Assembly: GCA_002189035.1 (NCBI GenBank)
Contig: NEEC01000002.1
Location: 1,612,001-1,676,000 of the forward strand
Length of the DNA stretch: 64,000 bases
Direction of reading: 5' to 3'
From: Utricularia gibba
Taxonomy: Eukaryota > Streptophyta > Magnoliopsida > Lamiales > Lentibulariaceae
The position numbers and the translations under genes were made by a program. A model generated the notes under the pieces. It did no database searches. It saw only the letters and a list, made by a program, of their open reading frames with translations, and was not told where the DNA came from. Positions 49,299 through 63,259 of the stretch are shown here, one piece after another (the first letter of the stretch is position 1; every line of letters begins with the position of its first letter).

Positions 49299-49495
49299 GG
49301 AAGTACATAACATTGTATGCTACAGACTCATGCATTCCTTGGATTGCGTCACTCATCACGTTGTCAAAGCTTTTTAACAGAGAGAGGCAACCTTTTTTTT
49401 GTTTCTGGTCTTTCTATTTCTGCCCCTCCTTGTGAAGTGAGGGTACCATGCGTTACAATAAGATCAGAATGGCCGAGAGTATATGCTTAAGGGAG

Positions 49496-50781
49496 TTACA
49501 TCATTGGATGGAAAATTCTCAAAATGTCAGCCAAACATAAAGCCTTGATTTGAGGAAAAGGGAAGCAGGGTGCTTCAGAGGGGCCATTGCGTATGATGAA
49601 CTGATGATGCAGCTTCGGAGAGCTGCCCTCGCTGTGTTGGGTCAAGGGAAGCACCTCATTGTAGTCACAGTTCACATTGTGGGATGCTTGTCCCAAACCA
49701 AGTTCAGGTGATGTTAGGCCAACACGATATGAATTTTGGATCCCCTTAAATCCCCATGGTTGGCAGCTGAATTGACTGAGAATTGGTGCATCAGATTCGG
49801 GATGAGTGGAAGTCGGGCCTAGATTGTCATTAAACCAATGGCTCGAAGACGGAATAATTCTCAAGTTCCAGGGCTGGTATGACAGAAGAGAGGGAGCACC
49901 AGTGGAGTCTGAAGCTGCAGTAAGACATTCCTCTGAAGATACTCTGGAAATGGAAAGAGGTTGAGATGTTGAAACTTGTAGATACTCAGATAGGGGAATC
50001 TGTGAGCTGCTGCTATGCCAAATGTTGTCAGGATACACTTGTTTAGTAGCCGCATTCACCCATGAATCTCGTACAGGGAGAGATGTGTACGAGTTCATCA
50101 AGAAACTCCCTGTTTTTCTGTGCTTATCTGCAACGCAAAACAAACATCTCTTGACAAATACTCACTTGAAATGTACACGTGAAGATAGAGCATTTGAATA
50201 TCTCACCTAACAATGAGAGGTTGGGAAATGCAGAGGAGAACAAGGAACCTGGCTGTGGCTTCCTGCGGCGCTCATTGTGACCAGCAAGCCGCCGCCGGCA
50301 GCTCCTTTTCCCTTGGTCAAACTCAGACAACTGATGAAACCTGTAAGAAGCAATTCTGGAGTGAGAAAAACCAAGTCTTGATCTTTCTTTCATCCGTTTA
50401 GAGGAACACATGAGAAGGGTACCTGCTACACTGTTGACAGAACCTTTGCTCAATTCCTGCAACAATCACCTCCGGAGACTTGGAATGAAACCCACAAACT
50501 TTGTGCCTTGAATAGTAAGGCTTAGCACTACTCAGATCTACTTCACAGCCCTGTACTTGACATCTCGGGGGCTGGTTACAGTACAAGAGCTTTGTTCTCC
50601 CTCTTTTGGCCGGAGAAGAGGAAATAGTTTCCAGCGGCGATGAAGACTTGGGGGGCAACCCAGACCCCATACCTTGAAAATACATTTTGCGACCAAATCT
50701 CAAGCCATTAAGAGAATCAGCAGCTGCACCAGAAGATGGGGAAGAAGAAGAAGAAGAAGAGGATGGGGAACCCTTTTCCAT
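49496..50781 (-). CDS. SQUAMOSA promoter-binding-like transcription factor (SPL9/SPL15 position)
   Basis: Plant SBP-box transcription factor of phase change and flowering. Three exons: 50423-50781, 50207-50340 and 49496-50128, joined in phases 2 and 1. The start [15 protein letters not shown] precedes [13 protein letters not shown]. The SBP domain (residues about 70-145) carries both zinc sites, [31 protein letters not shown] and [19 protein letters not shown], and a bipartite nuclear signal [17 protein letters not shown]. Exon 3 contains [11 protein letters not shown], the coding position of the miR156 site usually read ALSLLSNQPW. An ATG frame upstream (50832) is open but the start at 50781 matches the family. 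From gene order it lies where SPL9/SPL15 are expected, but sequence also resembles SPL13/16-type proteins, so I give no symbol. Confidence 0.92.
49880..49899 (-). promoter_or_regulatory. miR156 target site in the SPL coding sequence
   Basis: The plus strand reads TGACAGAAGAGAGGGAGCAC, equal to the common miR156 sequence except at position 14. The SPL mRNA therefore pairs at 19 of 20 positions; the usual plant SPL site also has a mismatch at this position (U there, C here). It sits in exon 3 in the normal place, so post-transcriptional control by miR156 is expected. Confidence 0.88.
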
Positions 50782-52131
50782 GGTTATATCCTCCTCCTTT
50801 GGTGCATCAGAACTCCACCTTGTGAAGAACATTTATTGGCAAGGGAAAGAACAATCATGGGGCAATAGTCTACAGCATAGTATTCTCTGCCTAATAAAGC
50901 TGTGGCACCTACCTTTCTTTTTCTACCAATTGAGTTCCTGTCACACTCCCTGGTGGTGTCTCAATAATTTAAACCAGAAGCACCTATCTTTGAAGATCAA
51001 CTGAATGGACAGGAATCGGTTCACTGCTCCCCTCATAGACATCCATACACAATTTGCCTCCTCCAATATCCCATCCCACTAGGCCCTCCATAGTTGGAGC
51101 AAAGTCCCAACTGCCAACGCAGAAGTGGGGTGCCATCCATCTCCCAAAGATGGAAGAAAGAGGAGTCAGGGAACCAAAGTTGGAAGCATTGCAACGCCAC
51201 AATGGGCGTTCAAACAATAACTGCTTTAAAGGCTTTTATCTAGACAAAGGCTGCTGCTTTGTTTTGTAAAGCAAGAACCACCTTTTGCTAGTAGTGCTGG
51301 GATACTCCTACAAAGAATCTCACTCACTCACTCTCTAATGGTACCATACTTGTAGGCCTCATCAATCTTCACCATATCTAATTAAACTTCCACTTGCACA
51401 TCAGCTATGCACTAGATTTTAAATCTGCAAAGCAAATGAAACAAGAACATTAAGCCAAGATCAGTAGCTAATGTGTCCAGGTTGATAGGTTTTGCAGATG
51501 AGATTATCAGGACTTTGAGATTTAAGAACACAAACCAATAAAATAAAGCAACTGTATCTTATTCACTAGATGCCCACAATCCAAAATAATGCCATAATAT
51601 CTGTTGAGTATCTTTCCAACTTTATAACTCCAATGACATACTTTATACTATATAAACTACAATAATTTCATCTGAAATCTTTTTTATTCGAAATTTTTCG
51701 TGAATCTTATCGTTTGAGATTAGAGAACCAGTTAAGGGGAATAACGTTTTTTTATGGATTTGATTTAATATATTTATAATATTCAATATACAGAAATGAT
51801 GAGATTAAATTTATTTATACTAAACCAATGAATTTTGTGTATTATTTGTCTTTAAAAAAAACAATGGAGAAAGGGTATATCGGTCTATTCTTAATCAGGA
51901 AAGAGTAGAAAAGCAGCCAGCTATTTGGCCCAAGGCGTAAAGCTGTTGTGGGTGCCACAAAACGCTGGATGCAGATCTGACGGCCGGGATTTTGCTAACG
52001 TAGATCTGGGGTTCATTTTAGCTGAGCCTTCTCCTCATTTGAAAACCAGTGGTTCGGCGGAGGAACAGTTACTTTTTCCCCGATCACCATTTTTGGAGAC
52101 CCCAGCCGCTCCATCGGAATTACTTACTGAG
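50782..52131. other. Divergent intergenic region between SPL and actin
   Basis: The left part should hold the SPL leader and promoter; an open frame on the minus strand at 50984-51217 has no recognised likeness. 51420-51860 is AT-rich. From about 51900 to 52131 lies the untranslated first exon of actin, ending in ACTGAG before a GTATCG donor. Confidence 0.5.
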
Positions 52132-52543
52132 GTATCGCATTGCGAGGATTCAATTCGCAGTTAGTTTTTGTTGTTTCTGTGTGGCGTGCTGCTTCTCCAT
52201 TTTCTGTTGCGTTTGATCCGTGCGAAGGATCATACATTTATTGGTTTCTGCGGTGGGATCTGGATGCCTCTCTGCATTGTTGCGTTTTGTTCAAGGATCT
52301 ACGCGTTGGTTGTTGTCATTTCATTCGATATTGAGTAATTCATTCTGCATTCGGTGTTTGGTTGGGATCTCCGGATGTGCGTGCCGCCGCATCTTTGTTG
52401 AATTGATTTGTGTTGATTCTTACGCACATCTCGTAGTCTTGGTTCTGTTCATGCCTCATCATATCCATTTTGTTTGTTGTAAGACCTGCTCTGATTTCGT
52501 TTCTCATTTTACAAGAAGATGACGTGTATTTTGCGTGTTTAGA
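52132..52543 (+). promoter_or_regulatory. Actin leader intron
   Basis: A donor at 52131/52132 (CTGAG/GTATCG) and a T-rich acceptor GTGTTTAG ending at 52543 leave 12 untranslated bases before the ATG at 52556. Plant actin genes have a leader intron at this position, and in several it boosts expression. Confidence 0.65.
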
Positions 52544-52555
52544 AAACCAAGTAGA

Positions 52556-54015
<1,460 letters not shown>

Positions 54016-54316
54016 GCTTACAGCCTGCTTGCAGAATACGGCGAGTCAGGGTGCTTCAGTCGTCCATTTGATTTCTGGTTTCCTACTGCTTTCATATTGT
54101 CATGTTATCCTGGAGCATGACCATGAAATGGTATACTGTTTTCTATCATGTACTCGACATCCTGTGTTTGTTCTGGAGTTTTCAATGAAGGCAAATGCAA
54201 CTTCATCTACTTCCATTTGTTGATTTACTCGAAGCTCAAAATTAGAGGAGGAGAACCTCATTTAGTACTTTTTTGATTCCCTGAAAAAAAAAAACAAAGA
54301 AAACTTACATCGAAAC
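54016..54316. other. Actin 3' flank
   Basis: Holds the actin 3' untranslated region, including a second GAATACG-CGAGTCAGG stretch at 54033-54049 that echoes the last coding exon (53965-53983), a small local duplication. No other feature was seen. Confidence 0.5.
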
Positions 54317-55353
54317 TCACCTTTTATCACCAAAAATGGCTTCAGCTAGTGATGGGAGTTCATTCATGGACTCGGAACTCCAGCTAGTGATATCAGGGGA
54401 AAAGAGACAAGGCATCAATTTGGAGAAGTTCAGGAGTTGAAATAGGTGGCAATTTGTGGTTTCTTGGTTTTCTGCCGACAATGCAATCTCAAAAGTCTCT
54501 TGATCAAACAGTTTTTCCCAGAGGCCACCAGATGCAAAGCATACAAATTTGCCATTCTCTTGTAGATTCTCTCTTGTGAAGTGATACCATCTTAGACCCA
54601 CGTAGAGGGATTTCTCTACTATTGAGACAAGCATCATTCTGATATCTGTGCAACATAAAAAAACAATCAGACAAAGTAGAAAGCCACAGGCGCAAATTCT
54701 GGGAGCAGAAAATGAACATGATGTACGTAAGCAAGCTATATTGTTACCGTATCTGTCGATAACCGGCTCGGAGATGAAACACCAGCCAATGAAAACTCTC
54801 CTTGGTAGTCCTCTTCAAGATCCCCGAACCAGACAATTCCATCCTTTTCTGTGCAAGTTTCTGATGTCCCTTGAACAACCACCTTCAGAAAAGAAACCTG
54901 AAGACACTCGGTACTTCAAGCGCTCTACCTCCTCATCGGAAGACAATGAAGACACTCGCGTAGGAGAATCAAGTCCGAGAAACCTGAGCAAATAAACCGA
55001 ACTATTTTTAATATATATTAAATACTCTGGTTAATTAAAATGGAGGAACCGCACTAAAAATCGAGAAAAATGCTTGGTAATAATAGTAATGGAAATTCCT
55101 ACTAACAATTAAAATGGAGGAAACGCTATTTTTAGAGCATCGGCTAAGATTACTTGGACATGCATGCGACTTTGCCGCGAAACGAGAAGCAGACAACCTC
55201 TGAGGAGCGTTCGATCTTTTCATCATCAATTTCAAGGTCTATCGCCATAGCTTCTTCATCTGCAGGTACGCAGTTCTCCATTCCCATTTCTTCTTCAATT
55301 CCTGGGATCTGGACCTTCCTGTGCTTGATCAAATCCTCTGTAAAAAATTTCAT
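54317..55353 (-). CDS. Unrecognised multi-exon plant gene, model uncertain
   Basis: I do not recognise this protein. Three coding stretches are visible on the minus strand. Exon 1 (55154-55353) starts MKFFTEDLIKHRKVQIPG and is acidic, with a good donor (CCAA/GTAATC). Exon 2 begins at 54983 with FLGLDSPTRVSSLSSDEEVE, but its end (VSFLKVVVQGTSETC and DGIVWFGDLEEDYQGEFSLAG, to a donor near 54750) is in another frame. Exon 3 (about 54640 down to 54317) reads SLYVGLRWYHFTRENLQE and GGLWEKLFDQETFEIAL. No simple splice joins exon 2 and exon 3 in frame either. This may be a wrong model, a damaged gene, or another case of the small indels seen across the window. The fragments look like coding DNA in composition and hydropathy. 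Confidence 0.4.
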
Positions 55354-55658
55354 GGTGAGTCTCAAATCTCTGTTGCATTTTCTTCCAAACAGCTTTCATT
55401 TTTCTGCCATTGCATATTCTGTAACCCAAAAAACGGGGCAACAATCTCACCGATACCCAGAAGTTTTATAACTAATCAATCTGGGGGGAAGGTGGCGCCA
55501 AAAAGATATTACTTGCTTTGTTCCCTGTTCCGAGATTTTCATTGCCAAGAATTGCACCTCCTGCATGTCTTGTAGGAACTTCTTCAACTGCTGTGTTGAT
55601 GACTCTGGTTCCCTCAAGGACACAGACCTTCACGGTTCCTGCACCCTAACATAAAATA
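55354..55658. promoter_or_regulatory. Short divergent promoter region
   Basis: About 305 bases separate the two opposed starts. It includes leader sequence for at least one of them. No clear TATA box or other motif was seen. Confidence 0.35.
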
Positions 55659-57310
55659 ATGTTGTGCTGTGGAGGTGCCGAAGAGGAACCAAGTGCAGGT
55701 CCTCCGGCTAGCCAACACACTGCCCCGCCAAAGGCCGGGAACACCTACAGTGGCAGAGTGGGGGAGGAGGTATTGCTCAAACTTCTCATCACTTCCAATC
55801 TTTTGCTCTTTCAGAATACCTCATCTTGCAAGGATGATGCGGCTGCTGGTTTTTGAAACCTCAGGTAGCGAAAGGGGGGAGCCAAGGGGCTCGGCTGCTA
55901 GAAGTGGACTGCCCCAGAAAACGCTACAGATCGATATACCTGCTCTGTCTCTGGATGAGCTGAGTAAGCTCACGGGAAATTTTGGGACTAAGGGTTTCAT
56001 AGGAGAAGGCTCTAATGGCAAGGTGTTCCGGGTGAAGTTGAGTAGTGGAGTGGAGACAGCAATCAAGAAACTGGATACCAGTTCAGCATCTGACTCTGCG
56101 GATGACTTTTCTGCTCAGGTATTGCATGCACCTCATTTCATTTGCAAGCCAAGCCCGGAGCTGCTAACACACTTACTTTCTTCTGTTCAGTTGTCCACAG
56201 TTTCCAGGCTCAAGAATGAGCATTTTGTGGGGCTCATAGGCTACTGCCTGGAAGGAAATAACCGAATCCTGGCATACGAGTTTGCAACCATGGGCTCTTT
56301 GCATGATGTCCTACATGGTAACCTCCTTGAACACAAGATAGCAGGCACAAGAACTGAATCGCTCTTCTCTGTTGCTCTCCAGGAAGAAAAGGGGTGGAAA
56401 AAGCAGAACCAGGGCCAGTCCTTGCATGGAACCAACGAGTCAAGATTGCTTATGGTGCTGCAAAAGGCCTAGAGTATCTTCATGAAAAATGCCAACCTTC
56501 GATAGTTCACCGTGACGTGAGATCCAGTAACATCCTGTTGTTCGACGATTTCGTCGCCAAAGTTGCAGACTTCAGTCTTGCGAATCAGTCATCGGATAAT
56601 ACTGCTCGTTTGCATTCAACCAGAGTCCTCGGAACTTTTGGTTACCATGCACCAGAGTCAGTTGGCACACCAACTTCCTAATCTTTTAGCATATGTTGGG
56701 AAGTGATTGATTACCTTCAATAAGTTGAGCCAAAACTGGTGGTAACATTTACCTCTTACGGTCTTCCAGATACGCCATGACAGGGCAGATAACTCAAAAA
56801 AGCGACGTCTACAGCTTCGGGGTTGTGCTTTTGGAGCTTCTGACAGGGAGGAAACCAGTTGATCATACCATGCCGAAGGGGCAGCAGAGCCTGGTTACCT
56901 GGGTTGGTATTTCATGTCTCTTAACTTCATGAGATTTGTGGGATGCTTCTTTTCCTGCGTCCAAATAATGAAACTTGCATCAGGCTACTCCAAGATTGAG
57001 TGAAGACAAGGTGAAGCAATGTGTTGATCCCAAGCTTAATGAAGAATATCCACCCAAGGCTATTGCCAAGGTCAGCACAATGCTCTGCAACTTGCCCTAA
57101 TTCAAAACCAGATCCATGTCTTTCAAAAGTCTATTTAGAAGGATACTGATAGACATCCTGGCTGGTTTGCTGTATGCTTCTCAGATGGCAGCTGTTGCCG
57201 CGCTTTGTGTGCAGTACGAAGCCGACTTTCGTCCAAACATGACCATCGTCACCAAGGCTTTACAACCACTACTCACCTCTAAACCGGCGGCTCCTGAATC
57301 TGGCGCATAA
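55659..57310 (+). CDS. PTI1-like receptor-like cytoplasmic kinase
   Basis: Cytoplasmic or membrane-associated kinase of the PTI1 family, which acts downstream of immune and oxidative-burst kinases (OXI1/Pto type). Exons: 55659-55769 ([16 protein letters not shown]), 55865-56118, 56191-56317, 56383-56656, 56770-56902, 56984-57070 and 57185-57310. MLCC gives a likely palmitoylation site. Kinase motifs: glycine loop GEGSNGKVF, lysine in AIKKL, catalytic [13 protein letters not shown] in HAPEYAMTG, and the conserved tail [14 protein letters not shown]. The DFG position reads ADFSL, a variant; PTI1 proteins more often have DFN. Exon 1 to exon 2 joins in the wrong phase as written; one more G in the run at 55760-55764 would give a [15 protein letters not shown] junction, so this is probably the same kind of base loss as in other genes here. 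All other junctions agree. From memory At2g41970 is near by position. Confidence 0.88.
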
Positions 57311-58042
57311 CAAAAGACCAGGATCTCGGAGCTGAGTTTGCAATGCTGAAACAGGCTAAACAACGTAGTAACAAATACCAGCAGCGAATTCCTTGAGGAT
57401 TAGATTTTCATGTAAACTGAACGTATTCTTAAAGGAGAAGTAATGTTAGAAAATTCCATGATTTCTAGGTGCTGGAGCATATTAAGATAAAATAGATAAA
57501 ATTGAATGTTTTTTCATAAGTTCAGTAGACGATCACAACTCTGCATTAAGATTTGCTGACCCTTTTATTACCAATGGAAGGATGAGATTTAAACAAAAAA
57601 CTGTTTTAGATGGCCATAAGCTCCGAATAATCCAAGTAGGTTCCAGGTAGATCAACAAACCGAACTAACTGTGGATTCTAAATCAGAAACTTACATAAAA
57701 TCCACAGCCGTTAACTAACCTTCCATTAGCCTGAGACTGAGAGGCTGCAAGCGACCTTGCATGCTGTTAGGCACTCAAACCAATTGACTATGACTTCACT
57801 ATGAGAACAAGGTTGCGAATTACAACGTCTCATACAAAGAGACATACACCAGGAAAAAGTCAAATGATAGAACCATGCATCACATCAACTTCTCTTTTGC
57901 CTATAGAGTCACAAAGTTTTCTCCTTCTCTGGTACAAATCTGCATAGAAAAGGAACATGAATCACACTGACCAAGATGTTCCAGCTAGTAGACATAAGAT
58001 GAAAGGATTTACCAATAAGCAGAGAAGTACAATTACCTATCC
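57311..58042. other. Convergent 3' flanks of the PTI1-like and CCR4 genes
   Basis: Contains both 3' untranslated regions. No repeat, RNA gene or open frame of note was seen. Confidence 0.5.
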
Positions 58043-61000
58043 TCAGCGTCTATTCCTCGGCTTGCAGCGAAACTCAGCTAACAGGGCTATATGATCTGAT
58101 GACCATTCAGGAGAAGGTAGCCCAGTATCTTTTCGCAGGCGATCTTCATCCAATAGCTCCAACAGAGATTCCACAGTTAGGGTATCGGCTGCAAAAAGAA
58201 AATTCGAGTTCATTACCCTACTTTAATAATACCAAAAAACAATATTCTAAAATGTAAACAAAAAGAATAGGATGTTGGCACAGAGCAGAGTTCATTGCAG
58301 TCAAGCTGTACCTGTATAGAATATGTAGTCAGATGTCCCAAGGAAATCTCTCGTGCATTTTGTGAAATGAGGTTCATTGGTAGCAGGATCTGTTTTCTTT
58401 CTCTGCTCCAAGGCAAGAAGACTACAAGCTCTGGCAAAGGATGTGTATGCACTAACCTGGAAAATAACATGACAACATATGAACGACTAATGTAAGAACG
58501 TCTAGACAGCTATTGAAAAAAATAACCATAGTAATCATTTAAATACCAATGGCAACTGATGTGTTAGTTTGGTTGCTGGCCGGACAATACCAAGAGGGTC
58601 CAGATTTAAATCTGGATGAAGGGGATCGACTTTTCCCATGGCAAGTAGAGAATGAGGACCGCTATATTCAAACAAGAAAAAAATACATGATTAATGATCT
58701 AGTAGTGGAACTCGTTCACTGCAAAATTTAGTTCATGAAAAGTCGAATAAATGTACCTTCCAGGGGCTGAATTAAAATCCCCACACAACAACATTGGAAT
58801 ATCAGCGCTTGCGGCAATTTTTTCAAGACCTTTCAGCAATGTATGAACCTAATAGCATGACAAAAGAGCAATACTTACAATGAACAAGACCAAAAAATAA
58901 AATTATTTAAGCAGGAAGCAGTCTTGGCAGATACCTGCCAGATCTTGACGTCCTTCAAATCTTGAGGCACATTTATATGTGTATTTGCCTGGTTCACATA
59001 CATGAAGTGTATATTAATGATAAAATAAAACAGTAAGAGCCCTCTTCATCATAAGTAAACTAGCAAAATGATCTTCAAAAAAACACCAACTATTTTTTTT
59101 TTTTAAAAGGACTACATATAAATACATTGGCAAAGCAGATAGAGTAGACGACCGACGTGATCTATGAATTAATAAAAAATTCAAAGTCAGATATCTAAAG
59201 GACAGCTAATCCTCAGAGCTTTATCAGAAACTATTGTGAAATAATCCATAAACCGTAAACGTGATCAAATCTAAACTGTAACCCATATCTTTCGCTTTTC
59301 AGAGCAGAAAATCTCTTGATAAAAACAGTCAATCTGACAGGGATGACAAGCAACAAGCGTATAAACAATCCATTAAAAACCTTACCACACAGACAAGCTG
59401 GCGCCTCACTGGATTCTCATTACCTTGGTTACTGAACTTGGCTTCAAGAACTACAATCAATGCCACATTATCCTATGAATGCAGAAAACATATCAATAAA
59501 ATGGCCTGACCAAAAAAAAATGGGCCACTGCTGAAAGATCCATAACCACTTACTTTAATCAGTCGATTTAAGGCACTTTTCTTCTGTGTAATTGGAAGTA
59601 ATGCATCAATCAGAGATTGCGCAGCTTTATTAAACTCAACCTGCATCGAACAGTGATTTAGATAATTGATAGCTGATATTTTGGCAACACAAAAGGTACC
59701 ATGTCAACCTCATATTTTTTGACGTGTGAAAATCTATCTCGACGAAAAAAGGTAGCACAACCATCTATAGTATTTGTGTTCCCTGGAACGACCTGCACAG
59801 TAAAAAAACAGAGAGTAGTGAAAACTTGCAAGGATTCAATACCAGTCCAAGAAAGTGTTTTGCCAAACCTCGGTTGTCTTTTTTTTGAATAATGGCTGAT
59901 ATCCGTGCTTATCTAGCTCGGGAGCAAAGAAATCATTGTAGTGGTCACTTTGAACCTGATTCATCGATAAACGGGGCCAAAATTAAAGGCAGAAAAGGGT
60001 GTATTCAGACTCCACTAAACCCGATGCATCTGAAATGTCAAAAAGATCAGCCCCACAATCCAGAGTATAAATGTTTGTCCTTTAAAAATTCCAAAAGGCA
60101 AATTTCTTCAATATGAATAGCTCCGCATAAACAGCAAACACCGACAACTGGTTATATAGCACAGCTTTCGATTTGTATCATAAGTTTCATTATAAGTAGC
60201 CTGATAACTTAAAAAACAACTTTGGAGCTTTGATTTGCACATCATATACCTCTTGAAGGCAAACAATGTCAGCTCGGTAGCTAACTATTTCTCTCAAAAG
60301 ATTTTGCCTGCGGTATGTCCAAGCAAGAGCCCACTGTGGGCAATAGCTATATTGTTCACCCATAGCATAAGTCTCTGATAAAATGTTGTAGGAGAGAACA
60401 GTAAACGTTCCACCAGAAGAAGTACGGGTCTCCATCTCTGGATGCCCGGAAATGTCACTGACAGATACCATTCTCCGTGGTGTAGGTGATGGGGCAGGTA
60501 TTACAGAGGAAGTTGTCAGAAATGTAGGAAGTCCCACAGGTAAGTTTGTTTCAGCATCTACGACAACACACTCAAATTTAAGTGGGTGCCCTATATCATC
60601 AGCTGATGGCGTGTAACTTTTAGAGTGTCCTACTTCAAACCACGTTTCAGCACCATTTCTCTGAGTTATCACAGCTGGATACAAGGCATTGTTGCCATTT
60701 GATAAGCTAAGATTTGGCTGAGATGAACTCACGTTAATAGCACTTGCTGTTGAATTATCATCATCATCTGCCCCATTTGTATTAGCTGCAATGACAGCAC
60801 GCTCATGAAGAACTCGGTGATGCGGCCAAGCATCAGAATAACACTTGCTATTACAATGGTAACTCTTAGAAATAGGTAATTTGGCCTTAATACACATGAG
60901 GCATTGTAATGTAGCCTGCTCTGTTGGGTGCACGCTACAAACTGGTACCTTTTTATCACTTTGTATGCGGTACCTGTACTAAAAACAATACTTAGTGAGA

Positions 61001-61607
61001 AGCATAAAACTCAGGAAGAAAGTTACAATTTCACAAAAAATGACTACATGAAAGTTAAAACTATCATCCGTCCACACAAAAGCAGGCAGTATGGAAACTG
61101 CCATTCAAGACCATACAGAGCGTGTATGATGAAACCGTGCAACCAAATACCTAATATATGACATGAAAACAGTAAAAGTCAAACAAAAGATACATGCCGA
61201 AGCACACTAGATAGTATGTATGCAAACTTATAAAAATATGCAATGCTTCATAAAATTTGAAAAGGAAAAGCGAAAGTAATAAAACCACGAATCAAGAATC
61301 TTCCATTTAATATGCACGGCGACACAGTAACAATTACGAAAAACAATAACAGCGTTGATAAGCGATAGGAAACCCTACGAACACCCAATCGTACATTAAA
61401 ACAAAAAGGGTGATTGAGTGATAGTTGATTAAAACAAGAAAGCACTCACCACTTATATCTCAAGAAAGGACCACGAATAGGCTTCCCCTCAATAGCATCG
61501 CCACCAATAACAGAACCATCAGAACGCTTTACAAGAACATACGGCGTCAATTCGCACCCCACAATCGGTATCTCAGACGGCAGGTGCACCCGATGCACAC
61601 TTAGCAT
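58043..61607 (-). CDS. CCR4: CCR4-type poly(A) deadenylase (carbon catabolite repressor protein 4 homologue 1/2)
   Basis: Catalytic subunit of the CCR4-NOT complex that shortens poly(A) tails; cytoplasmic. Start MLSVHRVHLPSEIPIVG (ATG at 61605-61607); the first exon ends GPFLRYKW. The next exon carries a plant-specific zinc-binding module (CSVHPTEQATLQCLMC and YHCNSKCYSDAWPHHRVLH), a serine-rich linker and the start of the exonuclease-endonuclease-phosphatase domain with VLSYNILSETYA and DIVCLQEV (catalytic glutamate). Later exons give CATFFRRDRF, LLCGDFNSAPGSA (near 58780-58830) and SDHIALLAEF with the last catalytic histidine, ending NRR and TGA at 58043. At least eight exons; the junctions I checked agree. 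From memory it matches At3g58560 and At3g58580. Confidence 0.94.
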
Positions 61608-62791
61608 TTTCCCCCTAACCTGCTTAACCTATATTCCTGGCCGTTCTCCACCCTTGCTATTTCAAACTCAAAGAACGACAGCAACCGAATTTCAATCATC
61701 AACTGCGAATGGACTCACGGCGTATACCGCCGTCACCTGCGCTGACCGCCAATCGCCATCCTTCAAATCGAGAAATGGTTCATGTCAAAGAAGCTTCTGG
61801 AGCGACTCATCAAATGGTGCTTCGATCTTGAAGCGGATACTTGCAGCAAATTTTTCATATCGATATCGATTGGAGAGTTTAGGGTTTTACAGAAGCAGAA
61901 GGAAAAAAAAAAGGCGCTTTAGAGATGACCATGACACACGTCATGGCAGCTTAATCCGCCTATTTATCCATCCAAATCATTTCGTAAATACCTCCGATTC
62001 CTTTTCATTAGTTACCTGTAATTTTAATTTTTAATTTGGAATATAATAAAATCTGTTTGAAATTGTATTAAAAAATATACTATAAATTTAATAAAATTTA
62101 ATATACATTATAAAATTTAATATATTAAATTAACATATAATTTAATTTTATAGCTTATGAATAGTAAAATTTATAATTAATATTTTTTTTAATGATTTTA
62201 TTACGGATAAAGATTAGAATTTTTAAAAATTAAATAAAATCAATTCAAAAAATTATGAAAACCAAATAGGACCTAAAATTTATAAATAAATTATAGCAAA
62301 TTTAATTCATATTAACCTTGTATTTAATAAAAGAATTTAACTATGACTACTAAATCCATTTGTATGTTATCGAATATACGAATCAGTGGGGGTAGAGTGA
62401 GGAACTGGTTAATTGATTTGGGCTGCGCAAATGCCGCTTGGCTCTGAGGATGCTCCACTGAAGAGACGACGGTGCGGCGGCGAGTGGGACAGAGTTTTGT
62501 TCTGAACCCTGCGATGCGGCGATCTGAACATGAAGAAATCAGAAGCCACTGTGCGTCTAGACAAGAGAAGAATGTGAAAGACGAGAAGCAGCACAAGCAA
62601 GTGGGGGGGCCTGCGTCTGCCATATGAAAAAAGAGAGAAACTTGCAATCTATTGCACCAAAACCCAGCAAACATATGGTAGGATTTGAGATTGGATGGGT
62701 TTGAATGCAGGGAAACAAACATATGCTATGTGTACAAGTTATCTATCTGATAATGTTTTCTTCTAGAACACCACACCAGACGGCCCCCGCA
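61608..62791. other. Intergenic region
   Basis: 61608-61920 holds the CCR4 leader and promoter. 62030-62360 is very AT-rich with long A and T runs. 62400-62790 has mixed composition and probably includes the 3' untranslated region of the zinc-finger gene. No other gene was recognised. Confidence 0.5.
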
Positions 62792-63259
62792 TCAGAGACT
62801 CAAATCCAAACTCAACCGCTCTTTGCTCCCCGTGGTCTTGCAATGAGCAGTCGCAATCGCCACTACCTTCGGCTTGGAACCGGAGATCGTGCTCATCTGT
62901 TGTCTGCTTCTGATCCAGGGACTATGATAAGCATACGCTACAGGGACACTCGCAGCGTACGGTTCTGAATCAAGATGCATCATCATCCTCTTCGCATGCT
63001 GACGCTCCCTTTTGTGGGCATTCTGGTGGCCTCCCAAGGCTTGCGAAGTTGGGAAGTTTCTGGAACAGTATTGACACTCGAACTTCCTGTAAACCTTGTC
63101 CTTGTTACCTCGTTCTTGATCTTCTTCTTGGATGTACATGTCTGCGGCACATCGGAACTCCTTGCCGAAGAGTTTGATGTTCTTCTTGGGAGGGCGCAGG
63201 AAGGGAAGCTGAGAGAAGGAAGTGATGAAATCACGAGTCTCTGCTTCCGTCCTGTCCAT
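62792..63259 (-). CDS. C2H2 zinc finger transcription factor of the GIS/GIS2/ZFP8 type
   Basis: Single-finger C2H2 regulator; this group controls trichome formation and gibberellin and cytokinin responses. Intronless. The start is [19 protein letters not shown] (ATG at 63257-63259); upstream codons are open but unlike the family. The N-terminus has [17 protein letters not shown], the LFG motif of the GIS subgroup. The single finger reads [21 protein letters not shown] with the plant-specific QALGGH helix, followed by KRERQHAKR. The C-terminus ends LSLDLSL, an EAR-type repression motif. The length of about 155 residues is short for GIS (about 250), nearer some ZFP6/ZFP8 relatives. From gene order it lies where At3g58070 (GIS) or At2g41940 (ZFP8) is expected. 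Confidence 0.9.
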   Translation of the reverse strand: MDRTEAETRDFITSFSQLPFLRPPKKNIKLFGKEFRCAADMYIQEEDQERGNKDKVYRKFECQYCSRNFPTSQALGGHQNAHKRERQHAKRMMMHLDSEPYAASVPVAYAYHSPWIRSRQQMSTISGSKPKVVAIATAHCKTTGSKERLSLDLSL

